Assembly (NCBI GenBank): GCA_017561665.1
Contig: JAFZBQ010000126.1
Location: 1 to 51,002 of the forward strand
Source of the DNA: Bacteroidales bacterium
Lineage (GTDB): Bacteria > Bacteroidota > Bacteroidia > Bacteroidales > UBA932
DNA length: 51,002 bases
Direction of reading: 5' to 3'
Shown here: in pieces, positions 39,800 to 48,967 of the stretch
Position numbering within the stretch: the stretch's first letter is position 1
How the letters are laid out: each line of letters begins with the position of its first letter
The notes under the pieces: generated by a model
Database searches by the model: none
Told to the model about the DNA's origin: nothing
What the model saw: only the letters and a program-made list of their open reading frames with translations
Translations under genes and position numbers: made by a program

Positions 39800-39863
39800 A
39801 AGAGTCTATTTAACCCTCAAAATTAGCAATTTTTATTATCTTCGCACGTTTAGCAAACCATTT

Positions 39864-42191
39864 ATGCCGATGAAAAGGATTGTTTCGGTTATTCTGATGG
39901 CGATAGCTCTCGCCCTCCCCGCCAAGGCGGTCGTCAAGGAGAAGAACATGGACCTTACCGTAAAGGAGCTCCACGACGATCTGCAGGCCTACAGGACCAA
40001 CCTGGAATACAATATTTCACAGTACGAGAAGCAGCGCGCCGACTATTGGGCGCAGATGAACAAGTGCATGCACGAATGCCAGGAGTACACAATCGTGCTC
40101 TACACCCAGCAGGAGAACCGCTTGTTCGGTCTGTCCCAGGCCTGCCAGAATCTGGAAGACCTGATGGAGGACTTTCAGAAAAACCAGCATCCCTTCGAGA
40201 AATGGAAAGGCAATTTTGATTCTGAAATTGAACGTTACAACCGCCTGGAAGACCTTCTTGGCCGCATCGACACCCGCACCCTCACCACAAAGGGCGATGA
40301 GGCACGCAAGGCGTGCGTTGAGATTTGTGGCGAGATCAAGGAGCGCCTCACGGAGCTGCAGCAACAGATCATTACAAACCAGGAACTCTACGAAACCGCA
40401 GCCAACCGTATGGCCGAAATGGCGGAATACAACGCCAACCGCTTCGAAAACATCCGCCACAACGTTTTCATGTCGGGCGGCGAGTCATATTTCCAGACTC
40501 TCGGCAATATCGGTAAGCGCATCAAGGCGGTAATAGAGGATATCAAAGCCGGCGGCGGCACATCCACCAACAAGACCACCCGCCGTGAAAACTGGATAAT
40601 GCTGCTCACCCTGGGATTGATTGCGGCTGCGGCCATTTTCCTGGCTATCCTGACAATGACGGTATTCCTGCCGAAGAGATACCGCAAGGAGCGGATCATC
40701 AACAAGAAGGGCTTTATCATTGCCGCCATCGCCTGCACCCTCTTCGTGCTGCTGGCATACATCGTCTGCCACACTTTTATGTCGGGCTTCAACATTCTGC
40801 CCTCGGTAGACCTTTTCCTCTATCTGATGATAATTATCGACGTCTTTCTGGTGAGTGTTGCTCTGCGCTGCAATGCCGACGAAGCGATGGGTGTGTTCCG
40901 CTGCTACCTTCCGGTACTGTTCACCGCCATCGTGTTCATATTCGAGCGTCTGACACTGGCCAGCAACAACATAATCAATCTGACTATTCCGCCGGTGCTG
41001 CTGATATCCTTCATCTGGCAGCTTACCGCAATGGTGAAGCACGGCCACTGGCGCGAACGCTTCGCTTCGGTGATGATGTGGCTCACCTGCATAATCACCG
41101 GCGCGATGTGCCTGCTGGCCTGGTTCGGATTCACCTTCCTGGCTCTGATGCTCGAAATCTACTGGATTGTCCAGCTGACCTGCCTGCAGGCCGTAACCTG
41201 CCTTACCTATGTCGTAAAGCGTGACGAACTCAAGCACGCCAAGGAGCACGGCGCCCGCGAGATTTGGCTCAATCCTACAGTGGAGAAACTCATTCTCCCG
41301 GTATTTACCGTAGCCACTTTCGCCATCAGCTTCCGCTGGGCATCCCAGATGTTCAGTATGCGCAGCTGGGCGGAGAATATCCTCCACACCAATCTTGTAA
41401 GCGCAATTACCGGCACAGTTACCGTTACGCTGTCCAAGATATTGATACTGGTGGCACTCGCATTCGCCATCATCTGGGCCATCTATATGATCAAGACCGC
41501 CCTGCAGCAGATTTATAAAGAGAACTACACTACGGGAGCGATTCCACTATACATCACTCTCGGCAGCATCTTCATCTGGTTCCTCTATGCAGTGGTTGTC
41601 GTAAAGCTCTTCAATATCGACAGCAAGGGCCTCATCGCCGCCGTCGGTGGTTTGGGAGTCGGCCTCGGCTTTGCCCTCAAGGACACCATAAACGACCTCC
41701 TGTGCGGCCTAACGCTGCTTATGGGACGCGTCCATCTTAACGATTACATCGAGTGTGACGGCATCCGCGGCCGTATTCTGGACGTCGGTATCCGCAGCAC
41801 TACAGTGGATACTTTGGACGGCAGCACGATGTCCTTCCTGAACAGTCAGCTTTTTGCCAAGAACTTCAAGAACATCACCAAGAGCCACAGCTACGAACTG
41901 TGCAAGATCCCCGTCAGCGTCAGCTACGGCACCGATATGGATAAGGCCCGCGAGGTTATACTCAAGTCTCTGGAGCCGATGGAAAAGAAGTTCGCCCACA
42001 GGGATCCTGTGGTTATGGTCTCCAACTTTGCCGACAGCGGCGTGGACCTGGAGGTGCGCGTATGGCTCACACCCAAAGAGAAGATATCCCTCATGGCGGA
42101 CATCCGCGAAAGGATATACAATGCATTCAATGCCGAGGGCATAGAAATACCGTTCCCTCAGCGCGATATCAGAATCATTAACCAAGAATAA
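39864..42191 (+). CDS. MscS-family mechanosensitive channel with large periplasmic domain
   Basis: 775 residues. Signal peptide (ILMAIALALPAKA), a charged coiled-coil periplasmic domain (about 30-230; NLEYNISQYEKQRADYW), a run of about 10 membrane helices (245-595), then the MscS core: the pore helix GLIAAVGGLGVGLGFALKDT (about 595-615), the beta domain (VHLNDYIECDGIRGRILDVG) and the C-terminal alpha/beta domain ending PFPQRDIRIINQ. It resembles MscK/MscM-type large channels. It protects against hypo-osmotic shock. A second ATG six bases later is also possible. The ORF upstream to 39267 overlaps the GH3 gene and was rejected. Confidence 0.92.
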   Translation: MPMKRIVSVILMAIALALPAKAVVKEKNMDLTVKELHDDLQAYRTNLEYNISQYEKQRADYWAQMNKCMHECQEYTIVLYTQQENRLFGLSQACQNLEDLMEDFQKNQHPFEKWKGNFDSEIERYNRLEDLLGRIDTRTLTTKGDEARKACVEICGEIKERLTELQQQIITNQELYETAANRMAEMAEYNANRFENIRHNVFMSGGESYFQTLGNIGKRIKAVIEDIKAGGGTSTNKTTRRENWIMLLTLGLIAAAAIFLAILTMTVFLPKRYRKERIINKKGFIIAAIACTLFVLLAYIVCHTFMSGFNILPSVDLFLYLMIIIDVFLVSVALRCNADEAMGVFRCYLPVLFTAIVFIFERLTLASNNIINLTIPPVLLISFIWQLTAMVKHGHWRERFASVMMWLTCIITGAMCLLAWFGFTFLALMLEIYWIVQLTCLQAVTCLTYVVKRDELKHAKEHGAREIWLNPTVEKLILPVFTVATFAISFRWASQMFSMRSWAENILHTNLVSAITGTVTVTLSKILILVALAFAIIWAIYMIKTALQQIYKENYTTGAIPLYITLGSIFIWFLYAVVVVKLFNIDSKGLIAAVGGLGVGLGFALKDTINDLLCGLTLLMGRVHLNDYIECDGIRGRILDVGIRSTTVDTLDGSTMSFLNSQLFAKNFKNITKSHSYELCKIPVSVSYGTDMDKAREVILKSLEPMEKKFAHRDPVVMVSNFADSGVDLEVRVWLTPKEKISLMADIRERIYNAFNAEGIEIPFPQRDIRIINQE

Positions 42192-42193
42192 AG

Positions 42194-43486
42194 ATGGCTG
42201 AGAAGAAACTTTCTCCCGAAACCCTGTGCGTAAAGGCGGGTTGGGAGCCCAAGAAAGGTGAACCGCGTCAGGTGCCCATTTATCAGAGCACCACTTTCAA
42301 ATACGAAACCAGCGAGCAGATGGCCGACCTGTTCGACCTCAAGGCGGCCGGCTATTTCTACACCCGTCTGCAGAATCCGACCAATGACTGCGTAGCGGCA
42401 AAGATAGCCGCTTTGGAGGGTGGTTCGTCGGCAATGCTGACCTCCAGCGGCCAGGCGGCGTCGTTTTTCGCTGTTATCAACCTTTGCGAGTGCGGAGACC
42501 ATTTCGTTAGCGCCAGCACCATATACGGCGGTACATTCAACCTGTTTGCGGTCACACTCAAGAAGATGGGCATCGAATGCACCTTTGTTGATGCCGATGC
42601 ATCGGAGGAGGAGATATCAAATGCTTTCCGTCCCAACACAAAACTGCTGTTCGGCGAGACCCTCACCAACCCCGGCGTCAACGTGCTTGACATAGAGAAG
42701 TTTGCCCGCATCGCCCACAGTCACGGTGTGCCGCTGATTGTGGACAATACCTTCCCCACTCCCATCAACTGCCGTCCGTTTGAGTTCGGCGCCGATATCG
42801 TGACACACGCCACCACCAAATACATGGACGGTCATTCCACCAGCGTCGGCGGCGCAATAGTGGACAGCGGCAACTTTGACTGGGCAGCACACGCTGACAA
42901 GTTCCCCTGTATGAACGAGCCCGACGAGAGCTATCACGGCCTGGCATACGCCCAGGCATTCGGACGCAACGCCTTCATTACAAAGGCCACCGTGCAGCTG
43001 ATGCGCGACCTGGGCAGCATCCCTTCTCCCTTTAATGCATATCTGCTTAATGTCGGCCTGGAGTCGCTCCAGGCGCGTGTAGAGCGCCACTGTGCCAATG
43101 CCCAAATAATGGCAGAATATCTGGCTTCAAAAGACGAAGTTGCATGGATCAAGTTCCCCGGCCTGCCCGGCGACAAGTATCACGACCTTGCCCAGAAACA
43201 ATTCAAAGGCGGCCGAAGCAGCGGCGTTATGTGCTTCGGAATCAAGGGCGGCCGCGATCGCAGCATCAAGTTTATGGATTCCCTAAAGCTGATAAACATC
43301 GTGACCCACGTGGCCGATGCTGCCAGTTGCGTGCTGCACCCCGCCAGCCATACCCACCGCCAGCTTACCGACGAGCAGCTTCTGGCCGCAGGCGTCCAGC
43401 CCGACCTGATTCGTTTCTCCGTAGGTTTGGAAAATACCGACGATTTGATTGCCGATATGGAACAGGCCTTCGCCGCTATCAAGTAA
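42194..43486 (+). CDS. metY: O-acetylhomoserine (thiol)-lyase / aminocarboxypropyltransferase
   Basis: 430 residues, the usual MetY length. PLP-dependent Cys/Met metabolism family: VPIYQSTTFKY, YFYTRLQNPTNDCVAAKIAALEGG, TSSGQAA, ETLTNPGVNVLDI, VDNTFPTP, and the Schiff-base Lys in HATTKYMDGHST. The C-terminal RFSVGLENTDDLI is typical. It makes homocysteine from O-acetylhomoserine and sulfide. It is two bases after the MscS gene; convergent with pncB. Confidence 0.93.
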   Translation: MAEKKLSPETLCVKAGWEPKKGEPRQVPIYQSTTFKYETSEQMADLFDLKAAGYFYTRLQNPTNDCVAAKIAALEGGSSAMLTSSGQAASFFAVINLCECGDHFVSASTIYGGTFNLFAVTLKKMGIECTFVDADASEEEISNAFRPNTKLLFGETLTNPGVNVLDIEKFARIAHSHGVPLIVDNTFPTPINCRPFEFGADIVTHATTKYMDGHSTSVGGAIVDSGNFDWAAHADKFPCMNEPDESYHGLAYAQAFGRNAFITKATVQLMRDLGSIPSPFNAYLLNVGLESLQARVERHCANAQIMAEYLASKDEVAWIKFPGLPGDKYHDLAQKQFKGGRSSGVMCFGIKGGRDRSIKFMDSLKLINIVTHVADAASCVLHPASHTHRQLTDEQLLAAGVQPDLIRFSVGLENTDDLIADMEQAFAAIK

Positions 43487-43492
43487 GGGATA

Positions 43493-44686
43493 CTACCCTA
43501 TCTGACTTAAGATAAACTTGCACTTCTCCTGGTTGCCAAGGGTCTTGCCCTTGTCGCAGGAGAGTTTGATGCAGTCGTGCCACTCGCGAAGCTCGGTTAT
43601 GCGGCCGCGGGTGAGTTTGATAACGATGTTGGACGGCTTGCAGCCGGTGACGTCGCAGGTCAGGAAGGTGCCCACGCCGTATGAGTCCTGCACGCGGCCG
43701 TTCACATACTTGTGAATTTCTATCGCACGGTCTATATTGAGGCCGTTGCTGTAGACAACCTGCTTGCTTGCGGGGTCGATGCCCAGCTGTTTGTATTTGT
43801 CGATAATGAGTTCGGTCTGCTCCTCCTCGTTTCCGCTGTCCACACGGAGGCCCTTGTACATCATCGCCATACGTTTGGAAAGGTTGCTGAAGAAGACTTT
43901 GTCGCCAAAGCAGTCATAGAGATATATGCCGTTATCTCCGTCGAAAACGTCGGAGAACTTCTTCATTACGTTGAAGTTGCATTCGAACACGCCGCTGACG
44001 TTTTCTTCGAATGAAATGAGCTGATGGGACATAGTTCCCAGGCACGGCAGGCCGTACTTCATAGCCAGCCATACGTTTGATGTGCCGGTGAATTTGCCCG
44101 GCCATTCCTTTGAATTGTAAACCTCCGCCATTACCCGTACCACCATCTCCTGATGGTCGAAGCTCAGGCGGCGGCGGGTGCCCATGTCACCCAGTACCAG
44201 ACCGGCGCCGAAAATCTGCTCCGATTTTGCCCTGGCACGTTTCTCTTCCAGAGCCGGATCGTATCGGTCAATGTCACCGTTCAGGGTGTGCATCAGTTCG
44301 GAGATGCAGCTGAGCAGCGGCATCTCCCACATTATTGTAGAGAACCATTTGCCGCTTACGGTGATGTGCAGGTGCCCCTCTTCGTCCTGGGAAATATGGA
44401 CTTCGCGGGGTTTGAAGCGGTAGCCGCGCAGATATGTAAAGAACCACAGCGGCAGCCAGTAGCATTTTACCTTCATATATTCGATTTCCTCGTCGGTGAT
44501 GACCACATTGGTCATATAGTTTACCTGCTCCTGCAGCAGATCTGCAAAACCCTTGGGGTAAACCGTATTGTTGCGGTCTATGAACGAGTATTCAACCTCT
44601 GCACGGGGATACTGGCGCAGCACGTAGTACTGGCAGGTGAATGTATAGAGGTCGTTGTCGGTAAAATGGGTGATAAGCTGTTTCAT
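43493..44686 (-). CDS. pncB: Nicotinate phosphoribosyltransferase
   Basis: 397 residues. NAD salvage enzyme joining nicotinate and PRPP with ATP hydrolysis. Motifs are TDNDLYTFTCQYYVL at the N-terminus, DMGTRRRLSFDHQE, the catalytic His loop GTSNVWLAMKYGLPCLGTMSHQ (phospho-His in SH), GLRVDSGN and GCKPSNIVIKL. Complete. It is the last gene of the GNAT-small protein-TerB/DnaJ-pncB run, 12 bases after the DnaJ gene. Confidence 0.95.
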   Translation of the reverse strand: MKQLITHFTDNDLYTFTCQYYVLRQYPRAEVEYSFIDRNNTVYPKGFADLLQEQVNYMTNVVITDEEIEYMKVKCYWLPLWFFTYLRGYRFKPREVHISQDEEGHLHITVSGKWFSTIMWEMPLLSCISELMHTLNGDIDRYDPALEEKRARAKSEQIFGAGLVLGDMGTRRRLSFDHQEMVVRVMAEVYNSKEWPGKFTGTSNVWLAMKYGLPCLGTMSHQLISFEENVSGVFECNFNVMKKFSDVFDGDNGIYLYDCFGDKVFFSNLSKRMAMMYKGLRVDSGNEEEQTELIIDKYKQLGIDPASKQVVYSNGLNIDRAIEIHKYVNGRVQDSYGVGTFLTCDVTGCKPSNIVIKLTRGRITELREWHDCIKLSCDKGKTLGNQEKCKFILSQIG

Positions 44687-44698
44687 ATCGCTTTGGTA

Positions 44699-45487
44699 TT
44701 ACATTCCACGTTCTTTCTTGATGGTTTCGTAGGCTTCCTGTACTTTCTTGAACTTCTCTTCCGCCGCCTTCTGGACATCTTCTCCGAGGGTAGCGACTTT
44801 GTCGGGATGGTATTTCAGCGCCATCCGCTTGTAGGCCTTGCGGACCTCGTCGTCCGTAGCTGTAGGTTCTATTCCAAGTATTTTGTAGGCCGATTCCTTC
44901 TCCTGACGATACATGTTCAGCAGCGAGTCGCGGTCGGTATTGCTAAGGCCGATTGCAGATGCTATGGAGTCCAGCACGTCCAACTCTGCCTGGACCATTC
45001 CGTCGCACTGGGCCAGCTGCACCAGATACTGGAACAGCTGCAGCCGCTGCGAATAGTTCATATACATCTTTATCTGGGCTCCGACCTCGAAGATATTGAT
45101 ATCCTTGGCCATCAGCTGCCTGACGATGCTTTCTGCCTGGGCAGCGGCGTCATCGCCAAAGTTGGTACGGATAAAGTTCCTGACGTTCTGGAGCTCTGCG
45201 CTGCTGAGGCGGCCGTCAGCCTTGATAACTGCGGTGGCGAGCACCAGCAGGCTCATCATGAAACTGTTGCGCTGCCCTGTGCGGTACTGTTCGCTGGTAG
45301 TGCTGCCGCCTGTGGTATACCCACCGCCGGAAGTACGGCGCCAGGTAGTTTCGTCAAAGTCGCCGCCGGTAATCTGGGTGCCGCCGAATAGGTCGAACAC
45401 GGTGCCGGCAAGGAAGCCGATAAGGGCACCCATAGGACCGAGTATGGCCCATCCCAGAATACCGTATAGCCACTTTCTAGATCCCAT
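44699..45487 (-). CDS. TerB-DnaJ membrane-anchored co-chaperone-like protein (DjlA-like)
   Basis: 262 residues. An N-terminal membrane/Gly-rich segment (GWAILGPMGALIGFLAGTVFDL) is followed by a TerB-like helical domain (about 75-180; VIKADGRLSSAELQNVRNF) and a C-terminal J domain (about 195-262; AYKILGIEPTATDDEVRKAY with HPD in KYHPDK). The layout is that of DjlA, which stimulates DnaK at the membrane. It overlaps the small upstream gene by 11 bases. Confidence 0.92.
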   Translation of the reverse strand: MGSRKWLYGILGWAILGPMGALIGFLAGTVFDLFGGTQITGGDFDETTWRRTSGGGYTTGGSTTSEQYRTGQRNSFMMSLLVLATAVIKADGRLSSAELQNVRNFIRTNFGDDAAAQAESIVRQLMAKDINIFEVGAQIKMYMNYSQRLQLFQYLVQLAQCDGMVQAELDVLDSIASAIGLSNTDRDSLLNMYRQEKESAYKILGIEPTATDDEVRKAYKRMALKYHPDKVATLGEDVQKAAEEKFKKVQEAYETIKKERGM

Positions 45488-45779
45488 CTATCTCGTCTTT
45501 GTCAAGCTTTTTGAGTTTCTTGCCGTAGTCACTGTCGCGGTCAAAGTCAAAGGTATCCGAATCCTTCTGCTCTTCCTGCTGCTGGTTGAAGATGGTGCCA
45601 CCGCCGGGCAGGTTTATTGTGGGAATACTGCCGCCCATATACTTGAAAAGGTAGCTGCCGACCAACAGCAGTAGGATGATTGCTATCAAGCAGCCGCATC
45701 CGGGACGACGACACCCCATCTGCTGGGAAGCGTTGTTGCGGTTCTTGAGGATGTCAAATGGGTTGAGATTGTTTGCCAT
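45477..45779 (-). CDS. Small single-pass membrane protein
   Basis: 100 residues, not recognised. A short N-terminal part has a Cys-rich motif (MGCRRPGCGC), then one membrane helix (LIAIILLLLVGSYLFKYM), then a Gly/Pro/Gln region and an acidic charged tail (DSDTFDFDRDSDYGKKLKKLDKDE). It overlaps the TerB-DnaJ gene by 11 bases, which suggests a shared membrane complex (inference). Confidence 0.7.
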   Translation of the reverse strand: MANNLNPFDILKNRNNASQQMGCRRPGCGCLIAIILLLLVGSYLFKYMGGSIPTINLPGGGTIFNQQQEEQKDSDTFDFDRDSDYGKKLKKLDKDEIDGI

Positions 45780-45780
45780 A

Positions 45781-46911
45781 CTATATGTCCTTTATAAACG
45801 CACGGCGCTTTTTATGCACTTCGTGCGGGAGGTTATTCCAGAAGTTGAGCATCTTGTGGTTGTCTTCCAGTTCGCAGTTAGTCTCGGCGTATTTATAACC
45901 CTTCTCCTTAAAGACCTTTTCTAATGCCGATACGATGAGTGAATTGACACCCTTGGCCTGATAGTCTGGCCTGATTGCAATCAGAAGGAATTCTATCGTG
46001 TCATCGTGTTTGAGATAGAGCGACTTTACCAGATGCCACCACCCGAACGGGAAAAGTTTGCCGCGGGTCTTAACCAGAGCCTTTACAAGCGACGGTATCA
46101 TCAAGGCGCAGCCTACCATTTCGTTCTGCTCGTTAAAAACAAGCGGCAACAGGTCCATATCCGCAAAAGTGATGTAGTCATTCACATATTTATCTATCTG
46201 TTTGTCAGACAGCTTTGCAAAGCCATAAAGGTCGGCATAGCAAGTATTCAGCAAATCGAATATAGGCTTGGCATGGTACTTTTTCAGTTCGCGGGCATTC
46301 TTGGCAAAATGAACTCTAAGACCGTAGCGCTCCTTGACGATGTCTGTAAGCCTGGCAAACTTTTCCGGCAGATCCACAGTGAGAGTCACCAGCATCTCTT
46401 TCCACTCAGCACCTTTCACAAGGCCGTATCGCTCGTAGAAATCAATGTAGTACGGGTAGTTGTAAGTAGTTGCCATAGTGGCGATGCGATCGTATCCATA
46501 AGTCAGTGCTCCTTCGCGGTCAAAATCGGTAAAACCCATCGGTCCCTGAAGGGTTGACATGCCACGCTCTTTACCCCACGCCACTACAGTATCCAACAAT
46601 GCCTTGCAGACGTCATAATCTTCAATGAAGTCTATCCAGCTGAAACGGACAATCTTCTGCTCCCATTTCTCGTTGACGTGTTCGTTCATCAGCGCCACAA
46701 CCCTGCCCGCAACTTTGCCGTCTTTGAATGCCAGATAAGGCTGTGCCTGACAGAATTCATAGGCGGGGTTCTTCCTTGGATCGAGGGTGGCCATTACGTC
46801 AAAAGCCAGTTCAGGCACATAGTAAGGGCAATTTCGGTAGAGGTCAAGCGTAAAGTTGATGAATTGCTTCATCTGACGCTTGCTCTCTACCGGAACTATA
46901 TCGATATTCAT
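45781..46911 (-). CDS. GNAT-fold family protein (YghO-like N-acetyltransferase)
   Basis: 376 residues. The pattern FINFTLDLYRNCPYYVPEL at the start and PYLAFKDGKVAGRVVALMN (strand-helix of a GNAT core) with a C-terminal second GNAT-like part (IRPDYQAKGVNSLIVSAL, the acetyl-CoA-loop region; NCELEDNHKMLNFWNN) matches a family annotated as GNAT N-acetyltransferase in Bacteroidota. The substrate is unknown. It is first in the operon to pncB. A perfect 12-bp dyad brackets its -7 element. Confidence 0.78.
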   Translation of the reverse strand: MNIDIVPVESKRQMKQFINFTLDLYRNCPYYVPELAFDVMATLDPRKNPAYEFCQAQPYLAFKDGKVAGRVVALMNEHVNEKWEQKIVRFSWIDFIEDYDVCKALLDTVVAWGKERGMSTLQGPMGFTDFDREGALTYGYDRIATMATTYNYPYYIDFYERYGLVKGAEWKEMLVTLTVDLPEKFARLTDIVKERYGLRVHFAKNARELKKYHAKPIFDLLNTCYADLYGFAKLSDKQIDKYVNDYITFADMDLLPLVFNEQNEMVGCALMIPSLVKALVKTRGKLFPFGWWHLVKSLYLKHDDTIEFLLIAIRPDYQAKGVNSLIVSALEKVFKEKGYKYAETNCELEDNHKMLNFWNNLPHEVHKKRRAFIKDI

Positions 46912-46914
46912 AGC

Positions 46915-46957
46915 TTTTCAGGTTATAATAAGCAAATATAACAAAATAACCTGAAAA
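46915..46957 (-). promoter_or_regulatory. Perfect 12-bp inverted repeat around a -7 element (possible operator)
   Basis: TTTTCAGGTTAT (46915-46926) and ATAACCTGAAAA (46946-46957) are perfect inverted repeats separated by 19 bases. The loop contains, on the minus strand, TATATTTG (46940-46933), a full -7 element for the GNAT gene. It also lies just after the htpG stop and could instead be its terminator stem, but it lacks a T tract. Confidence 0.55.
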
Positions 46958-46961
46958 TTGA

Positions 46962-48866
46962 CTACTTAAGAAGTGACGCGCTGCGGCGGATGAAGTCGGA
47001 AAGGCTCTTGCCTTTCAGAAGGCCGGCGGCGAGCAGGGCCAGGTCGGTGACCTGTTTGAGCAGTTCGTTGTCGGCGCTGATGCCGCCTTCGCTCTCGCGG
47101 ATCTTCTTGATCAGGGCATTGTCGGCGTTCACGGTGACATTGAAGTATGCCGGCATCTCGCCCATCATATTCATTCCGCCGCCGCTGACGACAGCCATGT
47201 CGCGGTAACGCCGCATGAATTCGTTCTGATTGATGGAGACGGCGTCGGCCTCTTCGCCCAGGTTCTGCATCACGACTTCGTATTTATTGCCCTCCGGCAG
47301 AATCTTCTCGAACTCTTCCTGAAGGTGTTTCTTCTCGTCGTCGGTCATCTCCACCGCCTTGACCTCTTCCTTCTCTATGAGTTTCTCAAGGATATCGGCG
47401 TCTACACGTGTAAAGACGCTGTCGTGGATGTGCTGTTCCAGCAGGCCGACGTAGTGGGCATCCAACTGGCAGTCCATCAGCAGCACGTCATAGCCCTTGT
47501 TCTTGGCGTTTTCGATATACTGATACTGTGCCAGTTTATCTGTGGCGTAGAGATATACGACCTTCTTGTCCTTGTTGGTCTGGTTGGCTTCGATAGCCTT
47601 GCGGTAGTCGGCCATCTTGAAGTATTTGCCGTCGGTGTTCTTGAACAGGGCGAACTCCATCGCTTTCTCGCAGAACTTGGCGTCGGTGAGCATGCCGTAT
47701 TCGATGAATATCTTTAGGTCGTCCCACTTCTCTTCAAATTCCTTGGCGTTGTTCTTAGAGATTTCTTCCAGCTTGTCAGCCACCTTGCGGGTGATGTAGT
47801 GGCTTATCTTCTTCACGTTGTTGTCGTTCTGGAGATAGCTCCTGGATACGTTCAGAGGAATATCCGGCGAGTCAATCACGCCGTGCAGCACGGTCATGAA
47901 TTCCGGCAGGATGTTCTCCACGGAGTCGGTAACGAACATCTGGTTGCAATAGAGCTGGACCTTGTTGCGCGCGAGGTCCATACGGTCCTTGATCTTGGGG
48001 AAGTAGAGAATACCTGTCAGGTTGAACGGATAGTCCACATTCAGGTGGATATGGAACAAAGGGTCGTCCTGCATCGGATAGAGTTCCTTGTAGAACTTGT
48101 CGTAGTCTTCGTCCTTGAGATCGGCGGGCTTCTTTGTCCAAATGGGCTCGCAGTTGTTAATTATATTGTCCTTCTCGCCGTCGACATACTTGCCGTCCTT
48201 CCACTCCTGCTCCTTGCCGAAACGGATTGTGACAGGCATGAACTTGCAGTATTTCTTCAGAAGGGTTTCCAGTTTCCAGCGGTCGGCGAAGCCTTCGTTT
48301 TCGGCGTCCAGATACAGTGTGACTGTGGTGCCGCGCTCCTTGCGGTCGCTGCGCTCCATCGTATACTCCGGATTGCCCTGGCAGCTCCACTTGACGGCCT
48401 TGGCGTTTGCACGCCATGAGAGGGTGTCTATCTCGACTTTGCGGGAGACCATGAACGAAGAGTAGAAGCCGAGGCCGAAATGGCCGATTATATTCTGGTC
48501 CTTGTACTTAGCCAGAAACTCGCCGGCAGAACTGAAGGCGATCTGGTTGATGTATTTGTCGACCTCCTCCTCTGTCATGCCGATACCGCGGTCGGTTACG
48601 GAGATGGTCTTGCAGGTTATCTCCTCCCCTTCTTTCTCGCCCGGCAGTTTGGCTTCGCCCACGGCGATGTCGATTGTCAGGTCGCCGAGTTCGCGTTTAT
48701 AGGCGCCTTTGGAGGCCATGGCCTTCATCTTCTGGGTGGCATCCACGGCATTGGCTACGATCTCGCGGATGAATATGTCATTGTCCGAATAAAGGAACTG
48801 TTTAATTACCGGAAAGATGTTTTCGGTGGTTACGCCGATCTTTCCCTGTGTTTTTTCCTGTGCCAT
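46962..48866 (-). CDS. htpG: Molecular chaperone HtpG (Hsp90)
   Basis: 634 residues. The N-terminal GHKL ATPase domain has FIREIVANAVDATQKM (N-box Asn), DRGIGMT and GHFGLGFYSSFMV (G-boxes). The middle domain has LYFPK-like IKDRMDLARNKVQLYCNQ and IPLNVSRSYLQND, including the conserved catalytic Arg. The C-terminal dimerisation domain ends FIRRSASLLK. Complete. It is divergent from the flavodoxin-like gene with about 100 bases between. Confidence 0.96.
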   Translation of the reverse strand: MAQEKTQGKIGVTTENIFPVIKQFLYSDNDIFIREIVANAVDATQKMKAMASKGAYKRELGDLTIDIAVGEAKLPGEKEGEEITCKTISVTDRGIGMTEEEVDKYINQIAFSSAGEFLAKYKDQNIIGHFGLGFYSSFMVSRKVEIDTLSWRANAKAVKWSCQGNPEYTMERSDRKERGTTVTLYLDAENEGFADRWKLETLLKKYCKFMPVTIRFGKEQEWKDGKYVDGEKDNIINNCEPIWTKKPADLKDEDYDKFYKELYPMQDDPLFHIHLNVDYPFNLTGILYFPKIKDRMDLARNKVQLYCNQMFVTDSVENILPEFMTVLHGVIDSPDIPLNVSRSYLQNDNNVKKISHYITRKVADKLEEISKNNAKEFEEKWDDLKIFIEYGMLTDAKFCEKAMEFALFKNTDGKYFKMADYRKAIEANQTNKDKKVVYLYATDKLAQYQYIENAKNKGYDVLLMDCQLDAHYVGLLEQHIHDSVFTRVDADILEKLIEKEEVKAVEMTDDEKKHLQEEFEKILPEGNKYEVVMQNLGEEADAVSINQNEFMRRYRDMAVVSGGGMNMMGEMPAYFNVTVNADNALIKKIRESEGGISADNELLKQVTDLALLAAGLLKGKSLSDFIRRSASLLK

Positions 48867-48967
48867 ATTATTTGATTATATTTGTTATCGTTGTTCGTGC
48901 CGTCAGTAAGGCAAAAAGAATACCAGCGGCCGAATGCTGACAAAATGGCAAATTGAATCCTAAGTCA

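Noticed and set aside
39267-39863. N-terminal extension of the MscS gene
   Set aside because: It lies entirely antisense to the GH3-like gene; the ATG at 39864 begins a proper signal peptide.
44153-45391. 412-codon plus-strand ORF across pncB and the DnaJ gene
   Set aside because: Antisense shadow spanning two clearly coding minus-strand genes.
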